From: Sphingobacterium sp. UBA5670
GTDB taxonomy: Bacteria > Bacteroidota > Bacteroidia > Sphingobacteriales > Sphingobacteriaceae
Assembly (NCBI RefSeq): GCF_002420705.1
Contig: NZ_DIIM01000018.1
Location: 221,982 to 285,981 of the forward strand
DNA: 64,000 nucleotides
Direction: 5' to 3'
Shown: positions 8,849 through 17,855 of the stretch, in pieces
Layout of the letters: the number at the start of each line of letters is the position of its first letter
Numbering within the stretch: the stretch's first letter is position 1
Notes under the pieces: model-generated
Told to the model about the DNA's origin: nothing
Database searches by the model: none
Seen by the model: the letters and a program-made list of their open reading frames with translations, nothing else
Made by a program: the position numbers and the translations under genes

Positions 8849-9478
8849 TTATTTCTTTTGTAATTCGTGAACATACATAACAACTTTCCATCTCTCCTCT
8901 GGAGATAATTGAGATGCATGTGATCCCATGGAGTTGTGTCCGTAATAAATTGTATGGTAAATTTTACCATCAGTCAAGTCAGCCATCAAACCACCTCTTG
9001 AAGAGCTCGCCGCATCTGTTCTGTGGTAAGATGGTGGCGGAGGAAAGTTCTCTAATTGACGTGTGCCTCTTGAATCAGTCACGCTACGATCCTTAGTGAT
9101 AGGACCATCACCTTTACCTTCAACTCCATGACATATAGAACAGTAAGTTGTAAACAAAGCTTTACCTTTTTCAAGATTTTCGGCATTTACGACCAAAGGA
9201 CTTTTTACTTCTCTTCCTGCACGTTCATAATCCTCTAATGTATTCGCATACTCAAAACGAGTAAAGCCAATTGGATCTGTACCTTTAGGAGGTGTTTGTG
9301 CTGTTTTTCCATCAGCAAAATTCGCATTAGGTTGATCCGGATTGAAAGCAAGCGGATCGTACATGTTACGAGAAAACTCTAAACCTGTACTACGAGTTGT
9401 TTTGTCACCACAAGAAGAAACAAGTGCTGTCAATGCCACAGCTGCGCATAGCGTTCCAAGTAAATTCTTCTTATTCAT
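8849..9478 (-). CDS. actE: Alternative Complex III subunit ActE (monoheme cytochrome c lipoprotein)
   Basis: The chosen ATG 9478 gives 209 residues with a lipoprotein signal ending in LTALVSSCGDK, so Cys near residue 23 would be lipid-anchored. A single heme c motif is seen, TYCSICHGVEGKGDGP. A downstream methionine in the C-terminal half (GGLMADL or NSMGSH) could be the axial ligand. The start overlaps the actD stop by 8 bp, which argues against the three upstream in-frame starts. ActE passes electrons from the multiheme ActA side toward the oxidase. Confidence 0.93.
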   Translation of the reverse strand: MNKKNLLGTLCAAVALTALVSSCGDKTTRSTGLEFSRNMYDPLAFNPDQPNANFADGKTAQTPPKGTDPIGFTRFEYANTLEDYERAGREVKSPLVVNAENLEKGKALFTTYCSICHGVEGKGDGPITKDRSVTDSRGTRQLENFPPPPSYHRTDAASSSRGGLMADLTDGKIYHTIYYGHNSMGSHASQLSPEERWKVVMYVHELQKK

Positions 9479-10007
9479 AGCTAACATATTTTCTATCATT
9501 GTACTTAACTTCAACAGCTCCGGCTTCTTTCAATAAGCTATCGATCAAAGCGTGGTCTGTATTTTCTTTGGCATCTACTGCAAGGATGAAACGGTCATCT
9601 GTTGCTCTCAAGTCCATTACACGAGGTGCACGTCCTGGGAACAAGTGGTTGCGGAAGAAAAACGTAGCAACCATACCCAAAGCACACAATAAAATCGTAA
9701 CCTCAAATGTAACTGGAACAAAGTTTGGCATACCAAATGATGGTTTACCACCGATATTCATCGGCCAATCGTACGCCATTGTATAATACAACAAACTAAA
9801 ACCTAATGTCGTTCCTAATGCTCCAAAGCAAAATGCTGCGATAGGCAAGCGAGAAGGTTTCACACCTAACTTCGCTTCGATGCCGTGGATAGGCATCGGA
9901 GTAAAGCAGTCGTAAATACTTATATTGTTTGCTTGCAATTTGTCAATCCCATGCATCATTTCATCGGGATCCGCAAAACTACCTAATATATATTTTGTAT
10001 TGCTCAT
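9471..10007 (-). CDS. actD: Alternative Complex III subunit ActD (DUF3341)
   Basis: The 178-residue protein begins with a soluble domain (YILGSFADPDEMMHGIDKL, then YDCFTPMPIHGIEAKLG). This opening is diagnostic for DUF3341. Two membrane helices follow (about 55-78 and 97-117), then a C-terminal domain ending DHALIDSLLKEAGAVEVK. It carries no cofactor motif. It contributes a structural, two-helix subunit of the Act complex. It lies 6 bp after actC and overlaps actE, so it is cotranslated with them. Confidence 0.93.
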   Translation of the reverse strand: MSNTKYILGSFADPDEMMHGIDKLQANNISIYDCFTPMPIHGIEAKLGVKPSRLPIAAFCFGALGTTLGFSLLYYTMAYDWPMNIGGKPSFGMPNFVPVTFEVTILLCALGMVATFFFRNHLFPGRAPRVMDLRATDDRFILAVDAKENTDHALIDSLLKEAGAVEVKYNDRKYVSYE

Positions 10008-10013
10008 TGCTGA

Positions 10014-11498
10014 TTATTTTCTAACTGATAATTCTTTAATCTCTTCTTCTGTCACTGAATCATATTTCTCTAATGATTCTTGGAAGTACTCAACTTGCTC
10101 TGCAGGGAATGCGCCTTCCTGAGCCAATTTAGTTTTATGTTGTAATGAAGATGATTTCAACAACAATTTCACTTCGGCAATAGCGATACCTGGCAAGAAA
10201 CGTAAGAACAACAAGAATAAAGTAAAGAATAATCCAATTGAACCTACAAAGATGCCTACGTCTGTCCAAGTTGGGTAGAACATTGCCCAAGATGAAGGCA
10301 AGTAATCACGGTGCAATGAAGTCACGATAATTACAAAACGCTCAAACCACATACCGATGTTCACAACAATCGATAAGATCCATGAGATTGGAATACTTGT
10401 ACGGATTTTTTTGAACCAGAATAACTGCGGAGAAATTACGTTACAAGTCATCATTGACCAGTAAGCCCAAGCGTATGGACCCAACATACGGTTCTCGAAA
10501 GCATACATTTCGTATTCTGAACGAGAGTACATCGCGATAAACAACTCAGTCAAATAAGCCACACCCACGATGGAACCTGTCGTCATGATAATGATATTCA
10601 TCGACTCAATGTGGAACATCGTGATATAGTTTTCGAAGTTCATTACTTTACGTAAGATCAACAATAAAGTCTGTACCATCGCGAAACCTGAGAAGATCGC
10701 ACCAGCCACGAAATATGGCGGGAAGATCGTCGTATGCCATCCAGGGATAACCGAAGTTGCAAAGTCCATGGATACGATGGTGTGTACAGATAATACCAGT
10801 GGCGTTGAAATACCTGCCAAGATCAATGACACGATTTCAAAACGTTGCCAAGTCTTTACAGATCCATTCCAACCGAATGATAATACCGAATAGATTTTTT
10901 GTTTCAATCCAGTAGCACGGTCACGAATTGTCGCGATATCCGGCAACAAACCACAGTACCAGAATACCAAGGATACTGTAAAGTAAGTCGAGATCGCAAA
11001 CGCATCCCATACCAAAGGAGAGTTGAAGTTTACCCATAGTGATCCAAATTGATTTGGAAGTGGGAAAATCCAATATGCCAACCAAGGACGACCCATGTGA
11101 GCCACAACGTATGTAGCCGCACAGATTACCGCAAAGATCGTCATCGCCTCTGCAGAACGGTTGATTGAATTACGCCAGTTCTGGCGGAAGATTAATAATA
11201 CAGCTGAAATCAACGTACCCGCGTGACCGATACCAACCCACCATACGAAGTCGGTGATATCCCAAGCCCAGCCTACAGTTTTATTCAGACCCCAAGCGCC
11301 GATACCTGTCCAAAAGGTATAACTAACGCTAACTACCCATAATAAAGCACCTAATACAGCAACGGTAAAACCAATCCACCATGCTTTATTTGGTTTATTT
11401 TCAACCGGTAGTAAGATATCATCCGTAATTTTTGCATACGTAATGTCCTTACCGGTCATTAATGGTTCTCTTAATATTGATTCGTTATGCGATGACAT
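10014..11498 (-). CDS. actC: Alternative Complex III subunit ActC (NrfD/PsrC-like)
   Basis: The product is 494 residues with about ten helices and is the main quinol-oxidising membrane subunit. Family features seen are GHAGTLISAVLLIFRQNWR with the conserved His in the second helix, HMGRPW-type loop residues, and DFATSVIPGWHTTIFPPYFV, close to the quinone pocket in the PsrC fold. It lies between the Fe-S subunit ActB (29 bp gap) and ActD (6 bp gap). Electrons taken here from menaquinol go to the ActB iron-sulfur clusters. Confidence 0.95.
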   Translation of the reverse strand: MSSHNESILREPLMTGKDITYAKITDDILLPVENKPNKAWWIGFTVAVLGALLWVVSVSYTFWTGIGAWGLNKTVGWAWDITDFVWWVGIGHAGTLISAVLLIFRQNWRNSINRSAEAMTIFAVICAATYVVAHMGRPWLAYWIFPLPNQFGSLWVNFNSPLVWDAFAISTYFTVSLVFWYCGLLPDIATIRDRATGLKQKIYSVLSFGWNGSVKTWQRFEIVSLILAGISTPLVLSVHTIVSMDFATSVIPGWHTTIFPPYFVAGAIFSGFAMVQTLLLILRKVMNFENYITMFHIESMNIIIMTTGSIVGVAYLTELFIAMYSRSEYEMYAFENRMLGPYAWAYWSMMTCNVISPQLFWFKKIRTSIPISWILSIVVNIGMWFERFVIIVTSLHRDYLPSSWAMFYPTWTDVGIFVGSIGLFFTLFLLFLRFLPGIAIAEVKLLLKSSSLQHKTKLAQEGAFPAEQVEYFQESLEKYDSVTEEEIKELSVRK

Positions 11499-11527
11499 AG
11501 TATTTTTATTTCAAATATTGTACAAGA

Positions 11528-14500
11528 TTACGCCTCAAAAGTGTTTCTAACTTTTGTCATATAACCGATACCCGGTTGAACATTGATTTCCTCAAGTACG
11601 TAATAAACACGCTCGTTGCGTAATGCTTTAGATACTTCTGATTCTGGATCATTTGCATCTCCAAAAATGATTGCATTGGCAGAACATGCTTGTTGACAAG
11701 CCATTTGGATATCGCCATCTTTAACTTTGCGATTTTGAATCTTAGCTTGTAATTTACCTGCTTGAATACGTTGGATACACATTGAACATTTTTCCATTAC
11801 CCCACGTGAACGAGTAACAACATCTGGATTCAAGACCAATTGTGTGAACTCATTGTTCAAGTAGTTGTCAAAACGTGAATCATTCCAGTATGCAAACCAG
11901 TTGAAACGACGAACTTTGAAAGGACAGTTATTCGCACAGTAACGTGTACCGAAACAACGGTTATATGCCATGTGGTTCAAACCTTCTGAAGAGTGTACTG
12001 TTGCCAATACTGGACAAACCGTTTCACAAGGTGCGTGACCACAGTGTTGACACAACATCGGTTGGTGAACAACAGTGATATCTTCGAAATCTAAATCAGC
12101 CGAAGCTCTCGCAATTTCTTTCTCTTTTGTAAGATCTTGATCTTTTCCTTCGATTGTATAGTAACGGTCAATACGTAACCAATGCATTTCACGACGACGA
12201 CGAACCTCATCACGACCTACAACAGGAATATTATTTTCAACGTTACAAGCAACGATACAAGCACCACAACCAGTACATGCGTTCAAGTCGATCGCCATCA
12301 CCCATTTGTGACCAGGTTGCTCATATTTGTTCCACAAATCGTATGTTTTGTGATTATCTGTAAAGCGTCCTGCCTCAGAGTTAGGATCTTTCAAATATTT
12401 CGCAAAAGTAGTCTCACGAATAACGTTACGACCTTCGATCGTGTGGTGTGTCTGTGTTTGTGCCAATTGATAAGTACCAGAGGCTTTCGCTACAGTTGCT
12501 TTAGCAACACCTTGTACTGTACCATTGATGATAGAAGCAAATGGGAATGCGTTTTTACCAACTTCATTACCTGCTTTACCAACTTTTGTACGACCGTAAC
12601 CTACAGCAACTGAAACTGTTCCTTGGGCTTGACCCGGTTGTTGTACAACAGGTAATTCCAATTCAACACCATTTGCTTTTACAGTTACTTTACCGTCTTC
12701 ACCCAAACCTAATTTCTCAGCATCTTTCGGGTTAAGCGCAGCATAGTTATCCCAAGTTACTTTAGAAACCGGGTCAGGCAACTCTTGTAAGTAAGCGTTG
12801 TTTGCGTAGCGACCGTCACGAAGACCTGCTGGCTCATAAAGTTTCAATTCAAACTCACCTGTAATCGCTTTGCTTGATGCTTCAATTGCCGAAGCAGCTG
12901 CTGCAGCATTTCCTGTAAACGCAGGAGCTGTTGCCACTTTAGCACCTTTATATTCAAAACCAGTTTGCAATACAGCATCCCAGTTTTTCGTAGAACCAGC
13001 TAAGATTTGTGTAGTCCACAAGTTCTTAACAAAGTTGTACATATCTGTATCATTTCCTGCCCAAGTCAACAAGCTTTGTTCAACTTGACGTGTTTTGAAA
13101 ACAGGATTGATTGTTGGTTGAACGATAGAGAACAATCCTTCTTTTGGATTCGCATCACCCCAAGATTCCAAGAAAGTACTTGCCGGAGCGATCGCAGTCA
13201 ATTCAGAAGCCGTTTCATCCGCACGTTGCGAAAACGATAAGGTGAAAGGAACTTGTTTCAATGCTGCTTTTACATCTTCTGCTTTAAAGTAGTCATATAC
13301 TGGATTGCTATTCAAGAAGAACGCAACACCTACTTGACCTGATTTCGCAGCAGCTAAGAAAGCTTGGAACGAAGAATCCGAACCTTGGTATTGTTTAGAA
13401 TAGTTATCCAAATCGATGATTGTACCGTAAGCGCCTAATGCAACGTTAATTGCATTAACCAATACCTGTACATTGACATCGTTAGAACCAGCAACAACAA
13501 CAGCTGCGCCTTTGCTGTTCACTAATTCTTTCGCCGCTAGAGCGACACCTTTTTGTGCTTTTTTGTTTGCGGTAGCACCAGCCAAAGATTGACCAGTGAT
13601 TGCATTATATAAAGCAATCACTGTAGCACCTTCTTCCGAAGGTTTAATGGCGATACGTGCATCCGCATTTGTACCCGTCATCGAAAGACCAGACTCAAAC
13701 TGCACGTGACGTGACATTTTCCCGTTTTTCAACGATTTATAATCACGGTTTTTAGCGTATTGCTGTGTATGCTCCTCACCTGCCAACCAAGTTCCTAAGA
13801 AATCAGCTGCAACAGAAACAATCACATTTGCTTTTTCAAAATTGTATGAAGGCACAACTGCTTTACCAAATGAAGCTTTATTCGCCTCGATAATACCGCT
13901 GTAAGATACAGCATCGTATTGTACATGGTTAACTGTTGGGAATTTCGTTGCGAAAGCAGCGATAGCCGCCAATGTAGAAGGACTGTTTACAGTGTTAGAA
14001 ACGATCGTAATTTGTTTACCAGAAGATGCTGCTGCATTCAAAGCTTTAACAACTTCCCCATCCAATTTAGACCACTCCACATCTTGACCTTTCAATTGTG
14101 CCTGTTTCAATTTGGACTCATCATATAAATCCAATACAGAAGCAGCAGTTGTTGAATCCAAACCTTGGTTCAAACCAATTGCATTCGGGTTAGGCTCAAC
14201 ATTGATCGGACGACCTTCACGAGTTTTAACTAAGATACTTTGACCGTTGAACGTCGAAGCATAATAGTTAGGGATACCTGGAGTTACCTCTTCAGGTTTA
14301 ATCAAATAAGGAACTGCCTTATGCACAGGAGTACGGTTACAAGCCGCTAAAGAAACAGCACCCAAACCAAATCCTAATGCTTTCAAAAAGTCACGGCGCG
14401 GAGTTTTTGTACTCAGGCCAGCTTCGTTTAATACATCTTCTACAGGAATAGATTCGGCAAACTCACCCTTGCTTCCTTCAACGAAAGCAGGAGTTTGATT

Positions 14501-14542
14501 TAACTCTTCCAAACCTTTCCAATATTTTTTATTGCTATCCAT
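11528..14542 (-). CDS. actB: Alternative Complex III subunit ActB (molybdopterin oxidoreductase-like / 4Fe-4S protein)
   Basis: A 1004-residue fusion. Residues 48-70 hold a Tat-type motif (PRRDFLKALGFGLGAVSLAAC); a short N-terminal extension precedes it, hence the family label TAT-variant. Residues about 75-700 resemble a molybdopterin oxidoreductase but show no recognisable cofactor site, as expected for ActB. The C-terminal third holds four cysteine clusters: CTGCGACIVAC (near 757), CQHCGHAPCETVCP (near 830), CFGTRYCANNCP (near 865), and CSMCIQRI with CQQACSANAI (920-955). It carries electrons from ActC to the hemes of ActA/ActE on the periplasmic side. Confidence 0.95.
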   Translation of the reverse strand: MDSNKKYWKGLEELNQTPAFVEGSKGEFAESIPVEDVLNEAGLSTKTPRRDFLKALGFGLGAVSLAACNRTPVHKAVPYLIKPEEVTPGIPNYYASTFNGQSILVKTREGRPINVEPNPNAIGLNQGLDSTTAASVLDLYDESKLKQAQLKGQDVEWSKLDGEVVKALNAAASSGKQITIVSNTVNSPSTLAAIAAFATKFPTVNHVQYDAVSYSGIIEANKASFGKAVVPSYNFEKANVIVSVAADFLGTWLAGEEHTQQYAKNRDYKSLKNGKMSRHVQFESGLSMTGTNADARIAIKPSEEGATVIALYNAITGQSLAGATANKKAQKGVALAAKELVNSKGAAVVVAGSNDVNVQVLVNAINVALGAYGTIIDLDNYSKQYQGSDSSFQAFLAAAKSGQVGVAFFLNSNPVYDYFKAEDVKAALKQVPFTLSFSQRADETASELTAIAPASTFLESWGDANPKEGLFSIVQPTINPVFKTRQVEQSLLTWAGNDTDMYNFVKNLWTTQILAGSTKNWDAVLQTGFEYKGAKVATAPAFTGNAAAAASAIEASSKAITGEFELKLYEPAGLRDGRYANNAYLQELPDPVSKVTWDNYAALNPKDAEKLGLGEDGKVTVKANGVELELPVVQQPGQAQGTVSVAVGYGRTKVGKAGNEVGKNAFPFASIINGTVQGVAKATVAKASGTYQLAQTQTHHTIEGRNVIRETTFAKYLKDPNSEAGRFTDNHKTYDLWNKYEQPGHKWVMAIDLNACTGCGACIVACNVENNIPVVGRDEVRRRREMHWLRIDRYYTIEGKDQDLTKEKEIARASADLDFEDITVVHQPMLCQHCGHAPCETVCPVLATVHSSEGLNHMAYNRCFGTRYCANNCPFKVRRFNWFAYWNDSRFDNYLNNEFTQLVLNPDVVTRSRGVMEKCSMCIQRIQAGKLQAKIQNRKVKDGDIQMACQQACSANAIIFGDANDPESEVSKALRNERVYYVLEEINVQPGIGYMTKVRNTFEA

Positions 14543-14579
14543 TTAAGCTGTATATAAGATTGCGTATTTCAAATAATTA

Positions 14580-15842
14580 TTAATAGTGACATTTACCACA
14601 CTCAAGACCACCGATCATGGCTGCAGTCATTTTCTCACCTTTCTTAATTCTTTCGTGTGCTTTAATCAGATCTTCATAGTATTTGTTATCCGATTTGATA
14701 TCTGTCTTTTTGTGACAATCAACACACCATTTCATCGTCAATGGAGAATATTGGTATACTTCTTCCATATTTTGAATAGGACCGTGACAAGTCTGACACT
14801 CAACACCAGCTACCACAACGTGTTGTGAGTGGTTGAAGTAAGCAAAGTCAGGCAAGTTGTGGATACGAACCCATTGAATTGGTTTTGGATTGTTACCGTA
14901 AGTACGCGTATCCGGATTCCAATCCAATGCACGATAGATTTTAGCAATTTCCGGAGAAATCTCACCATCATAATGCTCTGAAGCAGTGATTGTATTGTGA
15001 CAGTTCATACATACGTTGGCCGATGGAATAGACGCATTTTTAGATTTAAATGCTCCACCGTGACAGTATTGACACTCAATTTTGTTAACACCGGCGTGGA
15101 TTTGGTGAGAGAACTTAATTGGTTGAACTGGCTGATAGCCTTGGTGAACACCAACGTTCCACATCGTTTTCCAACCACCGACAGCTAATAATGCAACTAA
15201 CATTAAGACCGTAAAGCCAACCAACTTTTTGTTTTTAACGAATGCTTTCGCAAACTTCACAAAACGTTGGCTATCTTCTGGCTCTTGTTGCGCAGCAATA
15301 GCTTCTTGGTTTTTAGCAATAACATTTTCTAAGGTACGGATCACACGATTCAACACCACGATAACCACAACAGCCAAAACAACAATTGCGATCAAGCCCA
15401 AAATCATGAACATAGACGCGTTATCATCTTTAGCTCCAGCACCACCAGCAGCAGCCTCTTTTGGTTTCTCCTTAGAAGCATCTGTGATATACGCTAATAC
15501 CGACTTAATCTGATCGTCAGACAAATCAGTAAAAGAAGTCATCACAAGCTTGTTGTTCTCTTCGAAGATTTTAACAGCTTCAGCATCGCCAGACGCAATT
15601 AAAGCCTGAGAGTTCTTGATCCACTTGATTAACCAAGCTTCGTCTTTCGTCTCTGGAATCCCCTTCAAAGCAGGACCAACCACTTTTCTGTCAATGGCGT
15701 GACAGGATGTACACTTAGATTTGAAGATTTTTTCACCTTCCTTGACATCTTGCGCATGCAACGTCGTAACGGCAAATAATAGCATCAAACTCGTTGACAC
15801 CACCCTCGCAAGGCTTCCCAAAACGGATGAGATAGTTCTCAT
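14580..15842 (-). CDS. actA: Alternative Complex III subunit ActA with fused N-terminal cytochrome c (six heme motifs)
   Basis: From ATG 15842 the product is 420 residues. A GTG three codons upstream is possible but less likely. A signal peptide (to about residue 33) is followed by a class I cytochrome c domain with CTSCHAID. Two hydrophobic segments come next (about 148-170 and 205-225), then a pentaheme domain with CQYCH, CMNCH, CQTCH, CVDCH and CGKCH, the last almost at the C-terminus. Six CxxCH motifs therefore occur in one chain, a fusion of a monoheme cytochrome with canonical pentaheme ActA. As first gene of the operon it sits about 85 bases downstream of a good promoter. Confidence 0.95.
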   Translation of the reverse strand: MRTISSVLGSLARVVSTSLMLLFAVTTLHAQDVKEGEKIFKSKCTSCHAIDRKVVGPALKGIPETKDEAWLIKWIKNSQALIASGDAEAVKIFEENNKLVMTSFTDLSDDQIKSVLAYITDASKEKPKEAAAGGAGAKDDNASMFMILGLIAIVVLAVVVIVVLNRVIRTLENVIAKNQEAIAAQQEPEDSQRFVKFAKAFVKNKKLVGFTVLMLVALLAVGGWKTMWNVGVHQGYQPVQPIKFSHQIHAGVNKIECQYCHGGAFKSKNASIPSANVCMNCHNTITASEHYDGEISPEIAKIYRALDWNPDTRTYGNNPKPIQWVRIHNLPDFAYFNHSQHVVVAGVECQTCHGPIQNMEEVYQYSPLTMKWCVDCHKKTDIKSDNKYYEDLIKAHERIKKGEKMTAAMIGGLECGKCHY

Positions 15843-15926
15843 ATTTAGCACTTTATACTATTTATTTGTGAATGTAAAAAATTAACTCCCATGGTTAAAG
15901 GAGCCACTACCCCCTTAACAATGCCA

Positions 15927-15960
15927 CAAAAGTATGATTTATTAACAAATCGCTGACAAT
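15927..15960 (-). promoter_or_regulatory. Bacteroidota-type promoter of the act-cox operon
   Basis: On the minus strand TACTTTTG (15934-15927) is a perfect match to the -7 consensus TAnnTTTG. A TTG-containing -33 element (15960-15957, ATTG) lies 22 bases upstream. Transcription would begin near 15920, giving an untranslated leader of about 75-80 bases before actA. Confidence 0.65.
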
Positions 15961-16327
15961 TTTGTGACCTTTAATATCAATTTATAATCATTCTAAACAA
16001 ATGCGTTTAAACAAGAATAAAAACCGCTTTAAGCTACTAAAGTAGTTCCATCGCTACAACTTTTCATTTGGATAGCTACTCAAATATAAGACAATTCCAT
16101 GACAATTTAAAATACCCAAAATCGAAGCTCCCGATAGAGACAAAAAACATTTTTCACCTTTATTTCCGTAACTTTATCAAATGAATTCAATCTCGGCTTT
16201 GATCAAGCCTTTGTCTATAATGAAGGAATCAGGAAACTGATCTTTTAGTGAAAGGGAATAAATATAATTGCTCTTACCCGGACAGTTCTTATCATGGCCA
16301 TAATAAAAACTTAATTAAACGACTGCA
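15961..16327. other. Intergenic region between act operon and msrB
   Basis: This AT-rich spacer separates the divergent act operon and msrB. I find no convincing msrB promoter; TAACTTTA near 16169 is a partial -7 match with no TTTG partner. On the minus strand, 16177-16309 is open for about 42 codons without a start codon and reads like the tail of a protein (SLSLKDQFPDSFIIDKGLIK, then stop). It may be a gene remnant or chance. Confidence 0.4.
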
Positions 16328-16708
16328 ATGGAAACAAACAAAAAATACAACCCGCTAAGTAAAGAGGAAGAATACATTATTATACATAAGGGAACCGAGC
16401 GTCCTTTTACCGGAGAGCTTTTAGACAATAAAGTCAGGGGAACTTATATCTGCCGTCGCTGTGACAGTCCTTTATATCGCTCCGAATCAAAATTTGAATC
16501 TGGATGTGGGTGGCCAAGTTTTGATGACGAGATTCCCGGAGCCATTACACGCAGTACAGATGCAGACGGCCGACGTACCGAAATCTTATGCAGCGCATGT
16601 GGCGCGCATCTCGGTCATGTATTCCTTGGAGAAGGCTTTACGACAAAAAATACGCGTCACTGCGTCAATTCCATTTCTATGAAATTTGTCGCGGACCCTA
16701 CACCGTAG
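16328..16708 (+). CDS. msrB: Peptide-methionine (R)-S-oxide reductase
   Basis: The 126-residue cytosolic enzyme repairs R-methionine sulfoxide in proteins. Two zinc-binding CxxC pairs are seen (YICRRCDSP and ILCSACGAHLGHVF). SGCGWPSFD matches the substrate-site motif, and the catalytic cysteine is in RHCVNSISM. The length is that of a stand-alone MsrB domain with no MsrA fusion. Its last 11 bases overlap the convergent end of the LacI-type gene, so the two transcripts run into each other. Start ATG 16328 is the first in frame. Confidence 0.97.
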   Translation: METNKKYNPLSKEEEYIIIHKGTERPFTGELLDNKVRGTYICRRCDSPLYRSESKFESGCGWPSFDDEIPGAITRSTDADGRRTEILCSACGAHLGHVFLGEGFTTKNTRHCVNSISMKFVADPTP

Positions 16709-17708
16709 CTTTTGCTTTCGTAGACTCACGAACTTTCAGTTCACAAGGCAACACCATTTTACGTGTTGCTTTTATTTTGCCCTGAAGACGAAGCAGGAGA
16801 ATATTGATCAGGTTGTCAGCAATATCTTTTATCGGCTGCGAAACAACGGTAATAGAAGGTTCTACCAGCTTAAAAACAGTATGGTCATCGAAAGCGATCA
16901 CCGCAGGCATAGCGAAGTTAAATTTCTTGGAAGCTTTTAAGCCCGAGATAGCCAAATAGTTTGTTGAAAACAAAACGGCATCCAGTCTATTTTCACAGAT
17001 AAACTCTCGCAAAGATTCCATCGCTTCCTCATCTGAGGCATCCATCTGGATCTTTTGAATAAAACTTTGCTGCTTATTATTATCCATGGCTTTCATATAG
17101 CCATCTGAACGTTCTTTCATTTGGGTCTGATCCGAATAGAGCGATACAAATCCGATACGTCTATAGCCTTGTTGACACAAATGATTGCTGGCATCAAGGG
17201 CCCCCTGAAAATTGTCTGCGCCAACATAATCTGTTTCGAGGGCAGGAAAATAACGGTCGAAGAGCACCACCGGAATATTGTTCTGCTGTAACTGCTTTAC
17301 GGTATCCTCTAAACCATCGGAAGGCGTAATAATAAAACCATCTACCTGCCGATCGTAAAACATCTGGATTAACTCCTTCGCCTTTTCCACATCATTGTTG
17401 GTACTACAATAAATAATACGATAGCCCTGCTCATAAACCTTACTTTCGATCAGACGTGCTATATTCCCAAAAAAAGGATTGGAAATATCTTCGATAATCA
17501 AACCCAGAATCTTCGTCTTTCCGGTACGGAGACTTTTTGCCAATTCATTCGGCTTATACCCTACCTTTTTGACATAATCCAGCACACGCTTAGTCAAAGC
17601 CTCACTAATACGCTTTTCTTTTGCCTTATCATTCAAAATAAAGGACACAGTAGTTACAGAAATCCCCAACGCCTTTGCGATATCACTGATCAGAATACGT
17701 TTCTTCAT
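16698..17708 (-). CDS. LacI/GalR-family transcriptional repressor
   Basis: A 336-residue regulator. Residues 1-55 form the LacI helix-turn-helix and hinge (ISDIAKALGISVTTVSFILN, then YKPNELAKSLRTGKT). A periplasmic-binding-protein-like sensor domain follows (LGLIIEDISNPFFGNIARLI, DGFIITPSDG, VLFDRYFP, AVIAFDD). It is divergent from the GH92 mannosidase with 147 bp between them, so mannosidase and self-control are likely. The sugar effector cannot be read from sequence. Three TTACTAA-type repeats in the shared spacer are operator candidates. Confidence 0.95.
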   Translation of the reverse strand: MKKRILISDIAKALGISVTTVSFILNDKAKEKRISEALTKRVLDYVKKVGYKPNELAKSLRTGKTKILGLIIEDISNPFFGNIARLIESKVYEQGYRIIYCSTNNDVEKAKELIQMFYDRQVDGFIITPSDGLEDTVKQLQQNNIPVVLFDRYFPALETDYVGADNFQGALDASNHLCQQGYRRIGFVSLYSDQTQMKERSDGYMKAMDNNKQQSFIQKIQMDASDEEAMESLREFICENRLDAVLFSTNYLAISGLKASKKFNFAMPAVIAFDDHTVFKLVEPSITVVSQPIKDIADNLINILLLRLQGKIKATRKMVLPCELKVRESTKAKATV

Positions 17709-17746
17709 GTAGTAGTAGTAGGTTTGTTAAGTTTTTTATTTCGAAG

Positions 17747-17821
17747 ATTACTAAAGTAAAAAATTTAACGACAATTTACTAAAATAATAATAAAATTGCG
17801 CTAAAAGGTTTTATTTACTAA
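17747..17821. promoter_or_regulatory. Repeated TTACTAA boxes in the lacI/GH92 divergent spacer
   Basis: The spacer holds ATTACTAA (17747-17754), TTTACTAA (17775-17782) and TTTACTAA (17814-17821). The first lies inside the perfect palindrome TTACTAAAGTAA (17748-17759). The minus-strand reading TACTTTAG of that palindrome is also a near match to the -7 element for the repressor gene. The boxes are candidate operators, but they are not CG-centred as most LacI-family sites are. Confidence 0.35.
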
Positions 17822-17855
17822 TTTTAAGCAGTTTTCAAATACCCGAACAAAACCT

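Noticed and set aside
9479..9514. Upstream starts for actE
   Set aside because: They put extra non-signal residues before the lipoprotein signal. ATG 9478 gives a compact overlap with the actD stop.
12154..12613. Plus-strand frames opposite actB
   Set aside because: They are shadow frames of a well-conserved iron-sulfur protein gene, low in complexity and without a start context.
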